The notes beneath the pieces were generated by a model. It worked only from the letters and a program-made list of their open reading frames with translations, had not been told where the DNA came from and did no database searches. A DNA stretch of 10,072 bases from Agrocybe praecox. Lineage: Eukaryota > Basidiomycota > Agaricomycetes > Agaricales > Agrocybaceae. Both the position numbers and the translations under genes were made by a program. The DNA is taken from contig CAXHKQ010000217.1 in assembly GCA_964017145.1 (NCBI GenBank), forward strand, positions 1 through 10,072, given 5' to 3'. Positions within the stretch are counted from its first letter, which is position 1. Each line of letters starts with the position of its first letter. Positions 1 through 9,774 of the stretch are shown here, piece by piece.

Positions 1-205
1 CACAGCAGACCGCTACACTAACACTGTGTACACAAACATTTGTGCTCGTTGGCGCGTGAGTGTGGGTGTGTGTATTGCGGAGTTTCTTCGTGTAATCACT
101 ACTGCCAAGAGTGCGCGCATTAAATTGTATTTATCACGTTCCACATTAAATATAATGTATTTGCAGGGGTGAAGTGTATAATACAATTTATATGTGTATG
201 GTTGT

Positions 206-217
206 TGTGTGTGTGTG
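206..217 (+). repeat. (TG)6 microsatellite
   Basis: Six uninterrupted TG units lie inside a longer TG-rich stretch (202-227). Confidence 0.8.
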
Positions 218-1082
218 AGTGTTGTGTAATACTATTGCAATTTCTCGTAATGTACGTTAGTATTTAATGTGTGAATATTTGCGACATGTACGTGTGGTGT
301 GTGTGTCTGGGTGACTATACTTGGCTTGGTGTCGACGTATTCGTCTTTGCTCGCGCGTGCAATCACGTTCAACATATAAATATCACAAACATAAGTAATA
401 AATAAAGAACACGCACACACGCAGGGCGCTCATAACCACATGCTCGAATGCTTTCTGTGGGTATGCTGCACTGCATTACAGGGCGCGTCACACTCGCCAC
501 ACAATTACTTGGCGTAGTATATGCGCGTATGGATTGTGTTCGTATCGGTGGCGGTGCGTCGACAGAACGACGCCAAAGGCCGTCGACGCTGTCGCCGTCG
601 TCAACAACATCATGTTGCCATAACAGAGTCGTCGTCCCGCGCGCGGCGCACACACAGACGCATTTACGTCTGTGTGCGACTGCCTGCGTTTACACAGCAC
701 CTAGCGTACTATATACTATACGCATTACGCTACTATTCGAATTACTTAATACTAAATGCGTATATGCTTAATGTATCAACGAATCATATTTAGATATGAA
801 CGCGGTATATATTCTCCTCTCAGCAAGCGGACATCGGCCGACGCATGATGCCTTTCAGGAACACAGTCACATTCATACGCACATACTGTCGAGCAATAAA
901 TGCGGAGGTGGCAGCGACCGCTCTCTCGTATAAGGCGCCCGAATACACACGCGCACGCGAAACACAATTGTGCGCTTGGACGCGGACGCTCAGGACGCGC
1001 TCGTGCGAATTTACGCCACCCATATGGGTAGTCCATTAGGCCGCGCATTCAACTTCATTATTATGTGAATGGCGTACACGGT

Positions 1083-1106
1083 GACGACGGCGACGACGAC
1101 GATGAC
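1083..1106 (+). repeat. imperfect (GAC)8 trinucleotide repeat
   Basis: Eight triplets of GAC with GGC and GAT variants. On the + strand this would read as poly-Asp in one frame, but no gene context supports translation. Confidence 0.75.
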
Positions 1107-1311
1107 CACACCGGTATGCACGCACGCATGATGCCATTTATCATTGGCAGATTTAATGTAACTAATTGTGTTTGTCGTGGTGTATGCGATTCACGGAGTG
1201 CACGATGCGTCGGTCGGCCTGCGAGGGGCCGGGTAGTGAATTATGTGACAACAACATCCTTGACGAAGGGCACGCCGGCAGACTTGTAATTTCATACGTG
1301 TTCTTTTATGT

Positions 1312-1326
1312 TGCTGCTGCTGCTGC
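1312..1326 (+). repeat. (TGC)5 trinucleotide repeat
   Basis: Five perfect TGC units in otherwise non-coding DNA, with no supporting coding context. Confidence 0.85.
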
Positions 1327-2300
1327 TCGGTGGTTTGGTGTATTTTGCGAAATGCGGCTAACACGTTGAGCCTGCTAGCGTATTGGGCGCCAATCTCCAT
1401 GACAATGTCGAGCCTCGTTGGGGCCATGTGCTCGGTATCAGCGAGCAAGATACCCCGCCAATACCTTTGCATGCGTGTTCACTTAACCCGAATTGGCCCG
1501 TACAGCCTGTGCGGTTGTTGGCCACGGCATACATATGCATGAACTTACGAATAACGCCGCCCCCTTCGTCCCGACCGACCCTAAAGCCGGTGTATGTGTG
1601 TGCACGTAGATGAGATATTCTTGCGGCCGTGTCGCTCTGCGAGTGTGTGAGTGTGTGCAATGTACGCGGTCGTATTTTCTGGTTTATCCTATCTGTCGTT
1701 TGATAACCAAATGTCGGGCTTAACTTGACATTTCAATTTGCGGGTGCCGCAAACACGAAAAGTTAATATCAACGACCGAATTCCCAGCGCGAGAAATGCG
1801 AGAGAGGGAACGGCTACACTATGCTATGTAGTATGTAATATGCGTTCGAAGTTGCGCCCGCTGCACTGAACAAATATATTTTACGTTAACACACATGGTT
1901 CGATAGTCTCGCCTGACTCCCGATGCGTATGGTGACCGGGATGAGCATTTTATTTAAAGGAAAAACTTTCACCAATGTATGCCTCGCGGCGTTTTCCACG
2001 TGTCACCACCCCTGTGTGCGGTGACTTTGTGTATGTGTGTGCGTATTCGTGTTCGTCCGTGGGATGTTGCGAGTTCGACGTGGAATAATAAATTATTCGA
2101 ATGGAAATAAAATGCGAGCGCAGTAGCAGCCGAAATGGCGATGTTGGTCCCTTCGGGACTCCCCAGAGGGAGGGTGGCGATGAAACGGCACACGAGGCGA
2201 ACCAGCGTTTCAACGCATGCGTGTGAGGATGCGTATGCGAATGTGTGTTTGTGCTTGCGATGCCCGCGCATGAATAGTGAATATTTGCGGTTTCCTGGCC

Positions 2301-2328
2301 GTGTGTGTGTGCGTGTGTGACGCACACG
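2301..2328 (+). repeat. GTGT/GCGT alternating tract with short inverted repeat
   Basis: Alternating GT/GC sequence contains GTGTGCG (2307-2313) and its reverse complement CGCACAC (2321-2327), separated by seven bases. Confidence 0.7.
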
Positions 2329-4760
2329 TCGGGGAGGCTTCGGTGTGTTCTGGCTATGAGCAAGCGTTTCGCAACGCTTAATGTTTGCGAGCTTGTCGTA
2401 AAATGTCGCACGTGCACAATGCATCACACGCGCATCAGTGAGCCTATTCTATACCGTGTTCTGGTGCCGTTCTCGCACTTGATGGGGCGTACATGTACAT
2501 ACTTCATATATAGTGCGTGTGGATGTTCATATTTTATGATTATTACATTCACTTTTATAGCCATGCGTGGTAAGGGCTGCCGTTGCACGTCGGTGTCTGT
2601 GCGTGTGTGCGTTTATGCTCACTTACATGTTGTGTGCGGCGCATCAAGTGCGTCTCCAGTTCCATTCGGAAGGGATCGACTCACGCGCTCACGTTTTGTA
2701 CAACCGCGCAAGCGATGCGTTCATATCAATATTGTATCGAGATATGCTGCGTGTGGGTTGCTTATATCCGAAGATCCGCATCCGTTGGCGACAGAATATA
2801 CACATAGAGGCTTATGTACATGCACACTTTTGTTCGCAATGTGTGTGCGACTTTACTCTTGACTCGCACTCTCTCAATAAGTGAAGTGTGTACACTTGAT
2901 ATTCACGCGTGCACGCACTCATAGTGAACCCACATCGCGCTACGCTGGTGCTGTTCTGAATGTATACACTGTATGGCCTGGCGGGCGTTTACTTGATCAA
3001 AACGCAATGCCCTGGACGAGCATGGTGTGCTTGTATAAAAGATTCACGGATGCAAACATGTCATCGCGTGTGCAGTAAGCACATGCACATTCATACACAC
3101 TCTGCAAGAATTCAATCATTCGGGTGAGCGGTGTGTCACCATCACAGCGACGACAGCAGCAGCATGGGCAGAGGCAGAGCGGCGTCGAACGAGCACATAT
3201 GGGAAGCATAAGCGAATTTCACACCATCGCCCATTTGCGCATTGTTCAAAATTATAATTAAGCCTGCAAGGCATGCTTATGTTCTATATATACTACATAC
3301 TGTCATAATATGGAGACTATAATATATATAACAAAGGACACAATGCTATGCAGAGCGCTAGACTATGCGAGCGATATGCACCCAACACTATACTATTGTG
3401 TCGGTGTGAAAACACACACCGTACAGATTTATGCTCAGACGTGGCGCCTGACTCATAATAACACTGTTCTCTCATCTCACCCCTCGCACCGAAAGGGTTT
3501 TGATCGCTTTTGTTCTCGACTCAATCGGCGGAATGGGAGGAATGAAAATATTCTCTCAACTCAGTGCATACAGCATGCATTAAATTATTCAGTATATTGC
3601 AATTGGTTTGTGTTTTTTTCAAGTATCACACTGACAAAATACTTTTCAATAAACGGTATATGTGTAATGCAATTAACGTCCGCTTGGAATCATCTAATTT
3701 AATAAAGCTCGCATGATGCTCCGAATGTAACTTACCGTGCCACGCATTACACCCTTCAGATCAACCGTTGCACCCCTTCGCAAAAAAATAACCATGGGAA
3801 GTCTTCCGTGCTATTTGAAAAATGCATTACGTGCAAAATATGTAGCAAAGTGTGGTGATAAAGAATTTTACATCAACCCCATACAGAATCGACGGTAGTG
3901 TGTGGGACGCACGCAATCTCAAGCAGAGCGAACACGTGTAAGAGATAGCTCAATTTAGTTTTACATCCATCCTTCCCACAGCGCGTGCATTACAAATTCT
4001 TCACACATCCACGTTTTCATGAAATCACCAACGACAGACATTGATTCTGACTCACTCCGATTCGACGATGGCGCACATAGAAAACAACTGAAGTTTTCGC
4101 CGTATGTGACATAGTGCCATCGCGTCATTCACATTCCACCACAAATCCTGTAATTAACAATTTTGACTTGATTACATCTGTGCGCACTCCGTCTGACTCA
4201 TCGGAGTCCGTATGCGCCCAATGTTCACTCGCAATCCTTAAACAATCTCCGACACGTGAAAGACAAATCTCCATTAAACACGTCACCTGTGAGCGTTCTA
4301 TTCGCATGTGGCGGCGAAGTGACTGCTTGTGTTGCGTTCTGGCTGGCGAGTGGTTGGGGAGGAGTAGATGTTCACTTGCTGACTGGCAGCAGCACGAACA
4401 GTGCGCACACGTTTGCACATTCGTACGACACGTCGTTTGTGGGTTGTGCACACATAGAAGTCGCAAACCCAACACAACACACGGCGACCGTCAACGATGC
4501 TAACCAGTAGCAGTTGCGAAAAAAAACCTGCACACACACGCTGGGGGATAACACATGCAAATCCCCTCATCACTCGACCCAAAATCCGAGCGACACACAT
4601 GCGGCGCATCGGTTTATGTGTATGTTACGAGTGTATCCCCAGGATGCGCGCCCACTGATTGTGTTTGGCTCCGACTTTTATTACGTTACCTCCAATTTAT
4701 CCGATACACTTCGTCGGCCTCTGCGCTCCTTCGACGTGTAAGTTGGCGCAGGTATTGTGG

Positions 4761-4776
4761 TGTGTGTGTGTGTGTG
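4761..4776 (+). repeat. (TG)8 microsatellite
   Basis: Eight uninterrupted TG units, the longest perfect dinucleotide run I noticed in the window. Confidence 0.9.
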
Positions 4777-4969
4777 CTCGCACATTTTTATTCCCCAAAC
4801 TTTATTTCCCGTGCGGCATTGATTTTATCGTCGTCTGTGTGTGTCGTTGCGCACGGCTGATTCGCGTCTCGTATCCGTACATCCTCGGCGCCGATGGATT
4901 GCGTCGATGCGCTGCTCTGATGCCTCACTGCTGACATTAAACAGTGTCGTCTTATTGTCTCAACCAATT

Positions 4970-4996
4970 CATATACATATATATGTACATACATAC
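4970..4996 (+). repeat. CATA/TATA-type AT-rich simple repeat
   Basis: A run of CATATACATATATATG followed by TACATACATAC. It is a low-complexity AT-rich tract with no further sign of function. Confidence 0.75.
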
Positions 4997-7425
4997 CCAC
5001 ATTCACATGTTGTATCGTCATGGCAAAACATGTAGCGGCTGGCATGATGAATTTCTGGAAGCGTGTGTAAAGTGTGTATGTGTGTGATGACTCTTCGACA
5101 TAGGCTGAAGGCTGAACTGAACATGTGTCGATGTCTGGTGTTAGCAAAAGCATAATATATTTCGTCAATGCGCTCATATGGTACAATTGCACGTCACATA
5201 GCAGCATAGCATATTGTATGCATGTATGCGTATCTCACACGATGAGTGTTACATACGAAAGGAGTAGTATAGGTCTATTATTGTTCACATATGAGATGTC
5301 TAGTCACTCTGTCTGCACTTGATTGTGAGATGTGTGTCGAGCGCATCTACAGACAATGTGGTATTGCTTGGCAAACATCTGCAGAAGACATTTAGACAAG
5401 TGTTTTTTGCTCACGTTGATTAAAATATGTTGCAACTATGCAACTTGTACTCGCGAAGTCGATTTGAACATTATACATTTTCCATCAAATTTGGCGTCAC
5501 TGAGAACATTCAACGATAAATCCCTTGCCATCCAACATCGCGTTGTAAATCGCTGAAATTAAATTGCGCATGAAACACTAGACGACGACACATGACGCCG
5601 ACACAACGTCAGCCTGGCATCCACTTTTCGCACATGCTCACACCGGCTGAGTGGAATGATCAGCGCTGACGTTTATCACGCTGCCTCGGCACAATTGCCC
5701 AGCGCCAGAACGCGCTCGCATGACATGTTACTCCATTTCGAAAGCTGTGTATGGCGCTTGAAACACGACAAGCGTCTGCGACAATGTTGTTAAAGTAAAT
5801 CAATTATCACGAACACAAGCTCGGCACAGCTGCAGCACCATCAGCAGCCTCGGCATCACATCTCTAACACTGGATTGAACTGAGTAAAGTTCTGAAAGCA
5901 TTTCTGCGAATTTTGAGCTTGCCTCTATGGATGAGCATTCAACGCATATGTTAGCACTTTGTGGTTTGAATGCGACACATTCTCTATGGAGTATTATAGC
6001 AATATTCACGTGTGGCGTTTGCGCACTGATCTGTGTAAATGCGCTATAATCGATAAACTAACGTGTGCTGAAGTGGTATGCTTTACACACTCACACGTCC
6101 TTTTATGCACTTCAAACATGCATTGCTGCAGCCGACAACGGAAGCAAATTGAATTAACGTTCACTTTGAATATGTTCGCCGCTCGGCATCGTCGCGCCGG
6201 ACAGGATGAGACGGGGATGATTTTGTACGCGTGTGTGAGTGCGTTCCTTGTCGCTTCCGAATGCTGCAGTGATTTCGGAGTTTTAAGCTTTATAATGGTA
6301 TCGCTGATGAGTGTGCATGTGCATTTTCTGTATGTTCATTTCCAATCAGCGACTGTCGAGCGCCAAACATAAAGTACTTTGTTGCGCTCCGCTCGCTGTC
6401 GCTGCGATGCCGTCCAACGTCCGTCGCTGATGCGTGTGTGTTCGTGATCATTCACGCGTGTAAGCTGTAGCTGAATATGATTATTCTCGTACATGTTCCC
6501 GTTTGTGGGACGATGTGTGTGCCATTCGAAAGCGCCTGACGTGCGCGCCCGAGTCTACTGGAGAATTTGTGTGAGTGCTACGCCGACAACACGGTGTGAG
6601 TATGCGTATTGTGCTAGCCAACTACATATGGATGAAGCGGCTTAGTCACTCATCGCGCTAGCTACGGTTGTAGACAATCACGTTCAGTGATAAGCTCCGT
6701 TTAAATATGATTAACACTGGCGCGCACCGGCTGCTCGCACTCGCGTGTGCGATTTAGTTTGATGTTGTATTATTTTGGTAGATAGTAGGATCCGTATTAC
6801 GATTTCAGAAGTTCTCGGGCGCTCGCGATGCAAACCAATTAACTTTGTCGAGTGCCGAGCCTTTTCGGTGGTTTACAGGGCTTATGAATATGGTACTTCT
6901 GTCGATACCGTCTGCTTGATATTTTGTGAGTTGATTTGCATGCAACATCTCTGTCTCGCTTGGCATATGAGTTAAATCCTTCCGTGGAGCAGCTCAGGTA
7001 GATTTTGTAGGCAAGGTCGATATAAAATTAGTTTGGGTATATGCAGATTCGCAGCTTGACTTCGCGGCGTAATCGTACATGTGTTCGAGCATACACATAT
7101 CAGTTGCGTGTGTGCATGCATGCCTGTAGGTTTCGACCGCAGTTCTTGGAAATCATTGCCGTTCCGTTTTTGCTCGTAAATGACAATCTGTGTCGGTATG
7201 TTACTCGCACCGGATTACTAATGCTTATGCTTCAATGTCGCAACGCACACATAATTTTAGCGAACAAAAAACACTCGCAAAAATCTGCAACGTGTTAGCA
7301 TTCCGAACTTGTTAATTTATCGAGCTCGTCGGTCGTAACTGGCGTGCATGCGCGTTGAAACTAATGTTGGGAGAGCAAAAAAATACAATGGCATCCACAA
7401 CCGACCAATACCATCATAATCTAAA

Positions 7426-7452
7426 TGTGTGTGTGTGTGCGCGCGAGCGCGT
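7426..7452 (+). repeat. (TG)7 followed by CG-rich alternating tract
   Basis: Seven TG units (7426-7439) run directly into CGCGCGAGCGCG, giving about 27 bases of almost perfectly alternating purine and pyrimidine, the sequence type most prone to Z-DNA. Confidence 0.85.
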
Positions 7453-7705
7453 CTGGCCATAAATGAAATTGCTCTGCTGCCAGAAAGTCTGTGGCGCGAG
7501 CTGCCGCAGTTTGCCTCGTAGACACACTTTCCGCAAGCGCGCGCACGCATAACGACAAATTTATGCCCGTGCCTCTCGTAGTTCTTCGGGGCGTCGAGCG
7601 CGTAACGATGGCACTGGGCGAGTGCTGCCAAATGCAAAACAATGTGTAATGCCTGCCGAGCCGAGCACCCCGAAAAAAATACGGCACAGCCGCCCCGTTC
7701 ACACG

Positions 7706-7740
7706 CTCTCTTGCTCTCGTCCGCTCTCCCTCTCTCTCGC
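7706..7740 (-). promoter_or_regulatory. CT/GAGA-rich tract
   Basis: Clustered CTCTC words on the + strand read as GAGAG on the - strand, the core recognised by GAGA factor (Trl) in flies. There are several copies within about 35 bases. Binding is inferred, and the tract could be simple low-complexity DNA. Confidence 0.35.
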
Positions 7741-8570
7741 GTTTCCCGGCATTGTCTCTCCTGCGGATGCTTTTGGCGGCCTCGTTGCCGGCTGCCGTTG
7801 GCTCTGCTGTGCGACAACGCACAGCGTCGCCATTGCCGACTTGGTTGCCACTGCGACGATAGCATTCACGAACGTATTTTATGGCAATGCCCGTCCCATG
7901 TGTCGTCGACGCACAGCATTACTATATGAAATGTGCGGCGAGCATATTTTTGGATCGTTTCCGACAAATTCACCTAGACCGCGCAGTGGGCATTCGGTGG
8001 CGGCAACTGGCGGCGGCATCGGGACTCGAGCCAAATTCTGCGCCAAGAATTGTGCGCGCGGCGCTTCGTTCGAAAACACGCACACAGCGTGCGAGCGACG
8101 ACGGGGCGAGTGTCCAAACCAAAGTAATTTCCCATCGCCGGCGAACGGCGCACAGCGACCAGAGCGCCATGAGCGCATGGCGCGACGAGAGGTGTGTGCG
8201 CTGGCGTGGCGTGCGAGAATGGTGCTGATGGGCGGCAGGAATTGTATTAGGACACTTTTTTCCACCAGGCGTCTGAGCGCCGGAGCGGTTGCCAGGACAC
8301 GAGATGAATTGCTTTTTGTTTTGTCCGCTCGGCAGCACATAATTTATTCGATATCACAAAGAATGGCGAAGACCAGACCGCACAGAGAGGATGGTCGCAG
8401 CCAGTAATTGTTTTCGAATGGAATAAGTGGGATGCAACGAAGCGAGACCAGCACACCGCAGAGCCGGATGTTCTGTAATAGAATTCCCCAGGACCCGCTT
8501 CGTAATGAGCGTATTTATTCATGAAGCTTTTCGCTGGCGCAGCCGGAAATGAAATCTCATAGACAACATT

Positions 8571-8616
8571 ATCTCACTGTTTTCGTTCTATTTTCTCGTC
8601 CCATGTATCTGCACAG
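8571..8616 (+). promoter_or_regulatory. 3' splice site of the large upstream intron
   Basis: A branch-like ATCTCAC (8571-8577) is followed by a T/C-rich tract and TCTGCACAG, with the cut after 8616. The downstream coding sequence begins exactly at the TC(Y/L)E residues where, to my recollection, vertebrate KLF6 exon 2 also begins. This supports an intron upstream and an N-terminal exon elsewhere. Confidence 0.8.
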
Positions 8617-9774
8617 ACCTGCTATGAGATGGAGCTCTATCTGAAGGATGAACCGAAACTGCACACCTACAAGACCATCGCCGCCGACATGCACGACTCC
8701 AAGTGGGAAATGTTCGCGGCGCCGGCTCGTATTCTTGAGAAGCTCAACTACCACCACCATCAACACCTGCAAAGCCACCATCGAAGCCACCATCTGCACA
8801 GCAGCTGCAGCAGCACGAGCAGCACCAGCAGCACGAGCAGCATCAGCAGCAGTAACAGCTGCGAGCAGAACATCGACTCGCTGTCGACAGCAGCATGTCG
8901 TCTGCGTGTTCGGGTATCTCGTGGGACGCCGCGCTCACCTGTGACGTGGTCGTGGTGAAAAAAGAGAAGCTGGACACTGATGAAGACGATCTGGTCGATG
9001 AGGATATGCTGGCGAACGATGAGGATGAACAGCATTTGGAAAACTGCGAGACGAAGATGGAGCTGGACGAGTGTGAAGCGACAGTGAACCGATCCGCCCA
9101 GAGCAGACCAACATTACAGCAGCAATCGCTCATGCAACAACAACAACCACAACTCATACAACCTGCCATCCAACTCCAGCCCGCCAACCAGATACAGATC
9201 AAGACCGAAACAGACACCGGCTCGGACGGTCTGCAGCTGCCCACGCTGACGCCTCCTTCGTCACCCGAATCGATACGAACGTACGCGTGCTCCGATGCCG
9301 AATTGCTCCTCCATCATCCGCAGCTGCATCCACGCTTCAACAGTCAGACCAATCGACTAACAATTGCCAATGCCATCGTCAAAACCGAGTCCGCTTGCTC
9401 GCCGAATGCCGGCTCGTTCGTCTTAGCCTCTGCAATCAACAATAACAATAACAACACCATCAACATGTCAGCAGTGTGCAAAACGGAAACGACCCCCACA
9501 GGCCATCATCAGGGTCATCAAGCGCGTCGCGACACCGTTCGCATGGCAACCATCGTCGCAGCCGCAGCCGCCGGCTCGCCGAACAACGTCATCAATGTGA
9601 ACCGCTACATCCAGATCGGTGCCGGTCATCCGGCCGCCACCACCGTCACCGGCACCACATTGGACATGAACGAGCTGCTGGCCATGGGTCATCTGCATGC
9701 GCCATCGCCGGGCTCTTCACCGCAATCGGGATCGGCGAGTCCGATGCACGACGAAACGAGCAGCAGTGCATCAG
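8617..9774 (+). CDS. luna: KLF6/7-type transcription factor (luna-like), internal coding exon with a frame break
   Basis: This exon encodes the regulatory region of a nuclear Kruppel-like factor that binds GC/CACCC-type DNA through C-terminal zinc fingers. It starts after a pyrimidine-rich CAG acceptor with [13 protein letters not shown], resembling TCLELERYL of vertebrate KLF6/7. Then come a His/Ser-rich tract (about 8749-8868), [20 protein letters not shown], an acidic stretch (8973-9032), a Gln-rich stretch (9114-9200), the family motif LTPPSSPE (9246-9269), an Asn run (9438-9455) and Ala/Gly/Ser/Pro-rich sequence. It ends at a CAG|GTAAGC donor in phase 1. Codons begin at 8617, 8620 and so on up to the Ser tract, but at positions divisible by 3 (for example 8895) afterwards, so one base seems missing, or two are extra, between 8856 and 8955. 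The true start codon lies upstream, outside the window; the ATGs at 8629 and 8895 are internal. Family assignment is strong. The symbol luna assumes a fly genome. Confidence 0.85.
8799..8868 (+). repeat. imperfect CAG/AGC trinucleotide repeat within the coding exon
   Basis: The run of CAG/CAC/GAG/CAT-type triplets encodes Ser/Thr in the frame of the upstream residues, Gln/His/Glu in the frame that continues downstream, and Ala/Arg in the third. Only the Gln frame has a stop inside it (TAA, 8853-8855). The repeat lies just before or at the start of the interval holding the frame break, and such tracts are prone to indels both biologically and in assembly. Confidence 0.85.

Larger units (their letters stand above)
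1..3240. other. non-coding, TG-rich sequence (probable intron or 5' flank)
   Basis: The + strand is dominated by TGTGTG, GCGTATGCG and GTGTGCG words with scattered short microsatellites. Reading frames here, including one at 2305-2862 (+), translate to Cys/Val/Thr/His/Arg-rich strings that follow the dinucleotide repeats and have no recognisable domain. No splice-flanked exon resembling the KLF6/7 N-terminus was found. Nothing here supports a gene. Confidence 0.55.
3241..7300. other. non-coding mixed-composition sequence (probable intron)
   Basis: The sequence is AT-richer around 3240-3720 and CA-rich on the + strand around 4100-4600, then returns to mixed TG-containing DNA. Reading frames of 130 codons (3310-3702) and 137 codons (5959-6372) occur on the + strand, but neither shows a recognisable motif, signal or repeat, and neither is flanked by convincing splice or promoter signals. 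I see no tRNA-like, rRNA-like or transposase-like sequence. Confidence 0.5.
7300..8420. promoter_or_regulatory. GC-rich, stop-poor block upstream of the KLF exon; possible promoter, 5' UTR exon or enhancer
   Basis: Base composition is visibly GC-richer than the flanks, and stops are scarce on both strands: a 261-codon frame at 7622-8407 (+) and a 182-codon frame at 7317-7865 (-). The block contains a CT-rich tract (about 7706-7740) made of GAGAG-type elements on the other strand, which in flies are bound by GAGA factor at many promoters, and a TG/CG alternating run. It lies within 1.3 kb of the first visible coding exon. A regulatory role is inferred from composition and position only; a 5' UTR exon is the main alternative. 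Confidence 0.3.

Noticed and set aside
2305..2862. 185-codon + strand open frame
   Set aside because: Its sequence is dominated by Cys, Val, Thr and Arg generated by TG/GC repeats. It has no recognisable domain, and other frames over the same DNA are equally open.
3310..3702. 130-codon + strand open frame
   Set aside because: Mixed composition without any recognisable motif, in AT-richer non-coding DNA. No evidence beyond openness.
1997..6012. Five CACGTG E-boxes (near 1997, 2410, 3933, 4254 and 6007) as a regulatory cluster
   Set aside because: They are spread over 4 kb, and the count is only about twice the chance expectation, so there is no real clustering.
5959..6372. 137-codon + strand open frame
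   Set aside because: No motif, signal peptide or similarity I can recognise, and no supporting promoter or splice signals. The length is compatible with chance in several kilobases of non-coding DNA.
7317..7865. 182-codon - strand open frame
   Set aside because: It lies opposite another open frame in the GC-rich block, and its Arg/Ala/His-rich composition tracks base content and the TG repeat.
1..8616. N-terminal KLF6/7 coding exon within the window
   Set aside because: I looked for sequence encoding the expected start (MDVL..., YFSA, SLEEYWQQ) followed by a donor and found none, so that exon appears to be outside the window.
8703..8890. Cryptic 188-nt intron that would restore frame within the KLF exon
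   Set aside because: The length has the right remainder, but the donor (AA|GTGGGA) is weak, the acceptor lies in CAG repeats with no pyrimidine tract, and removing it would delete the protein-like [16 protein letters not shown] segment.
8895..8897. ATG at 8895 as the normal start of the protein
   Set aside because: Conserved family residues lie upstream (from 8617) in the same exon after a good splice acceptor, so the usual protein starts in an earlier exon.
8958..8964. A-AAA-AAG slippery heptamer as a programmed -1 frameshift joining the two KLF frames
   Set aside because: The direction (-1) would be correct, but the frame-1 stop TGA (8956-8958) comes immediately before it, so ribosomes in the upstream frame terminate first. 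No other X-XXY-YYZ site is seen at 8856-8955.
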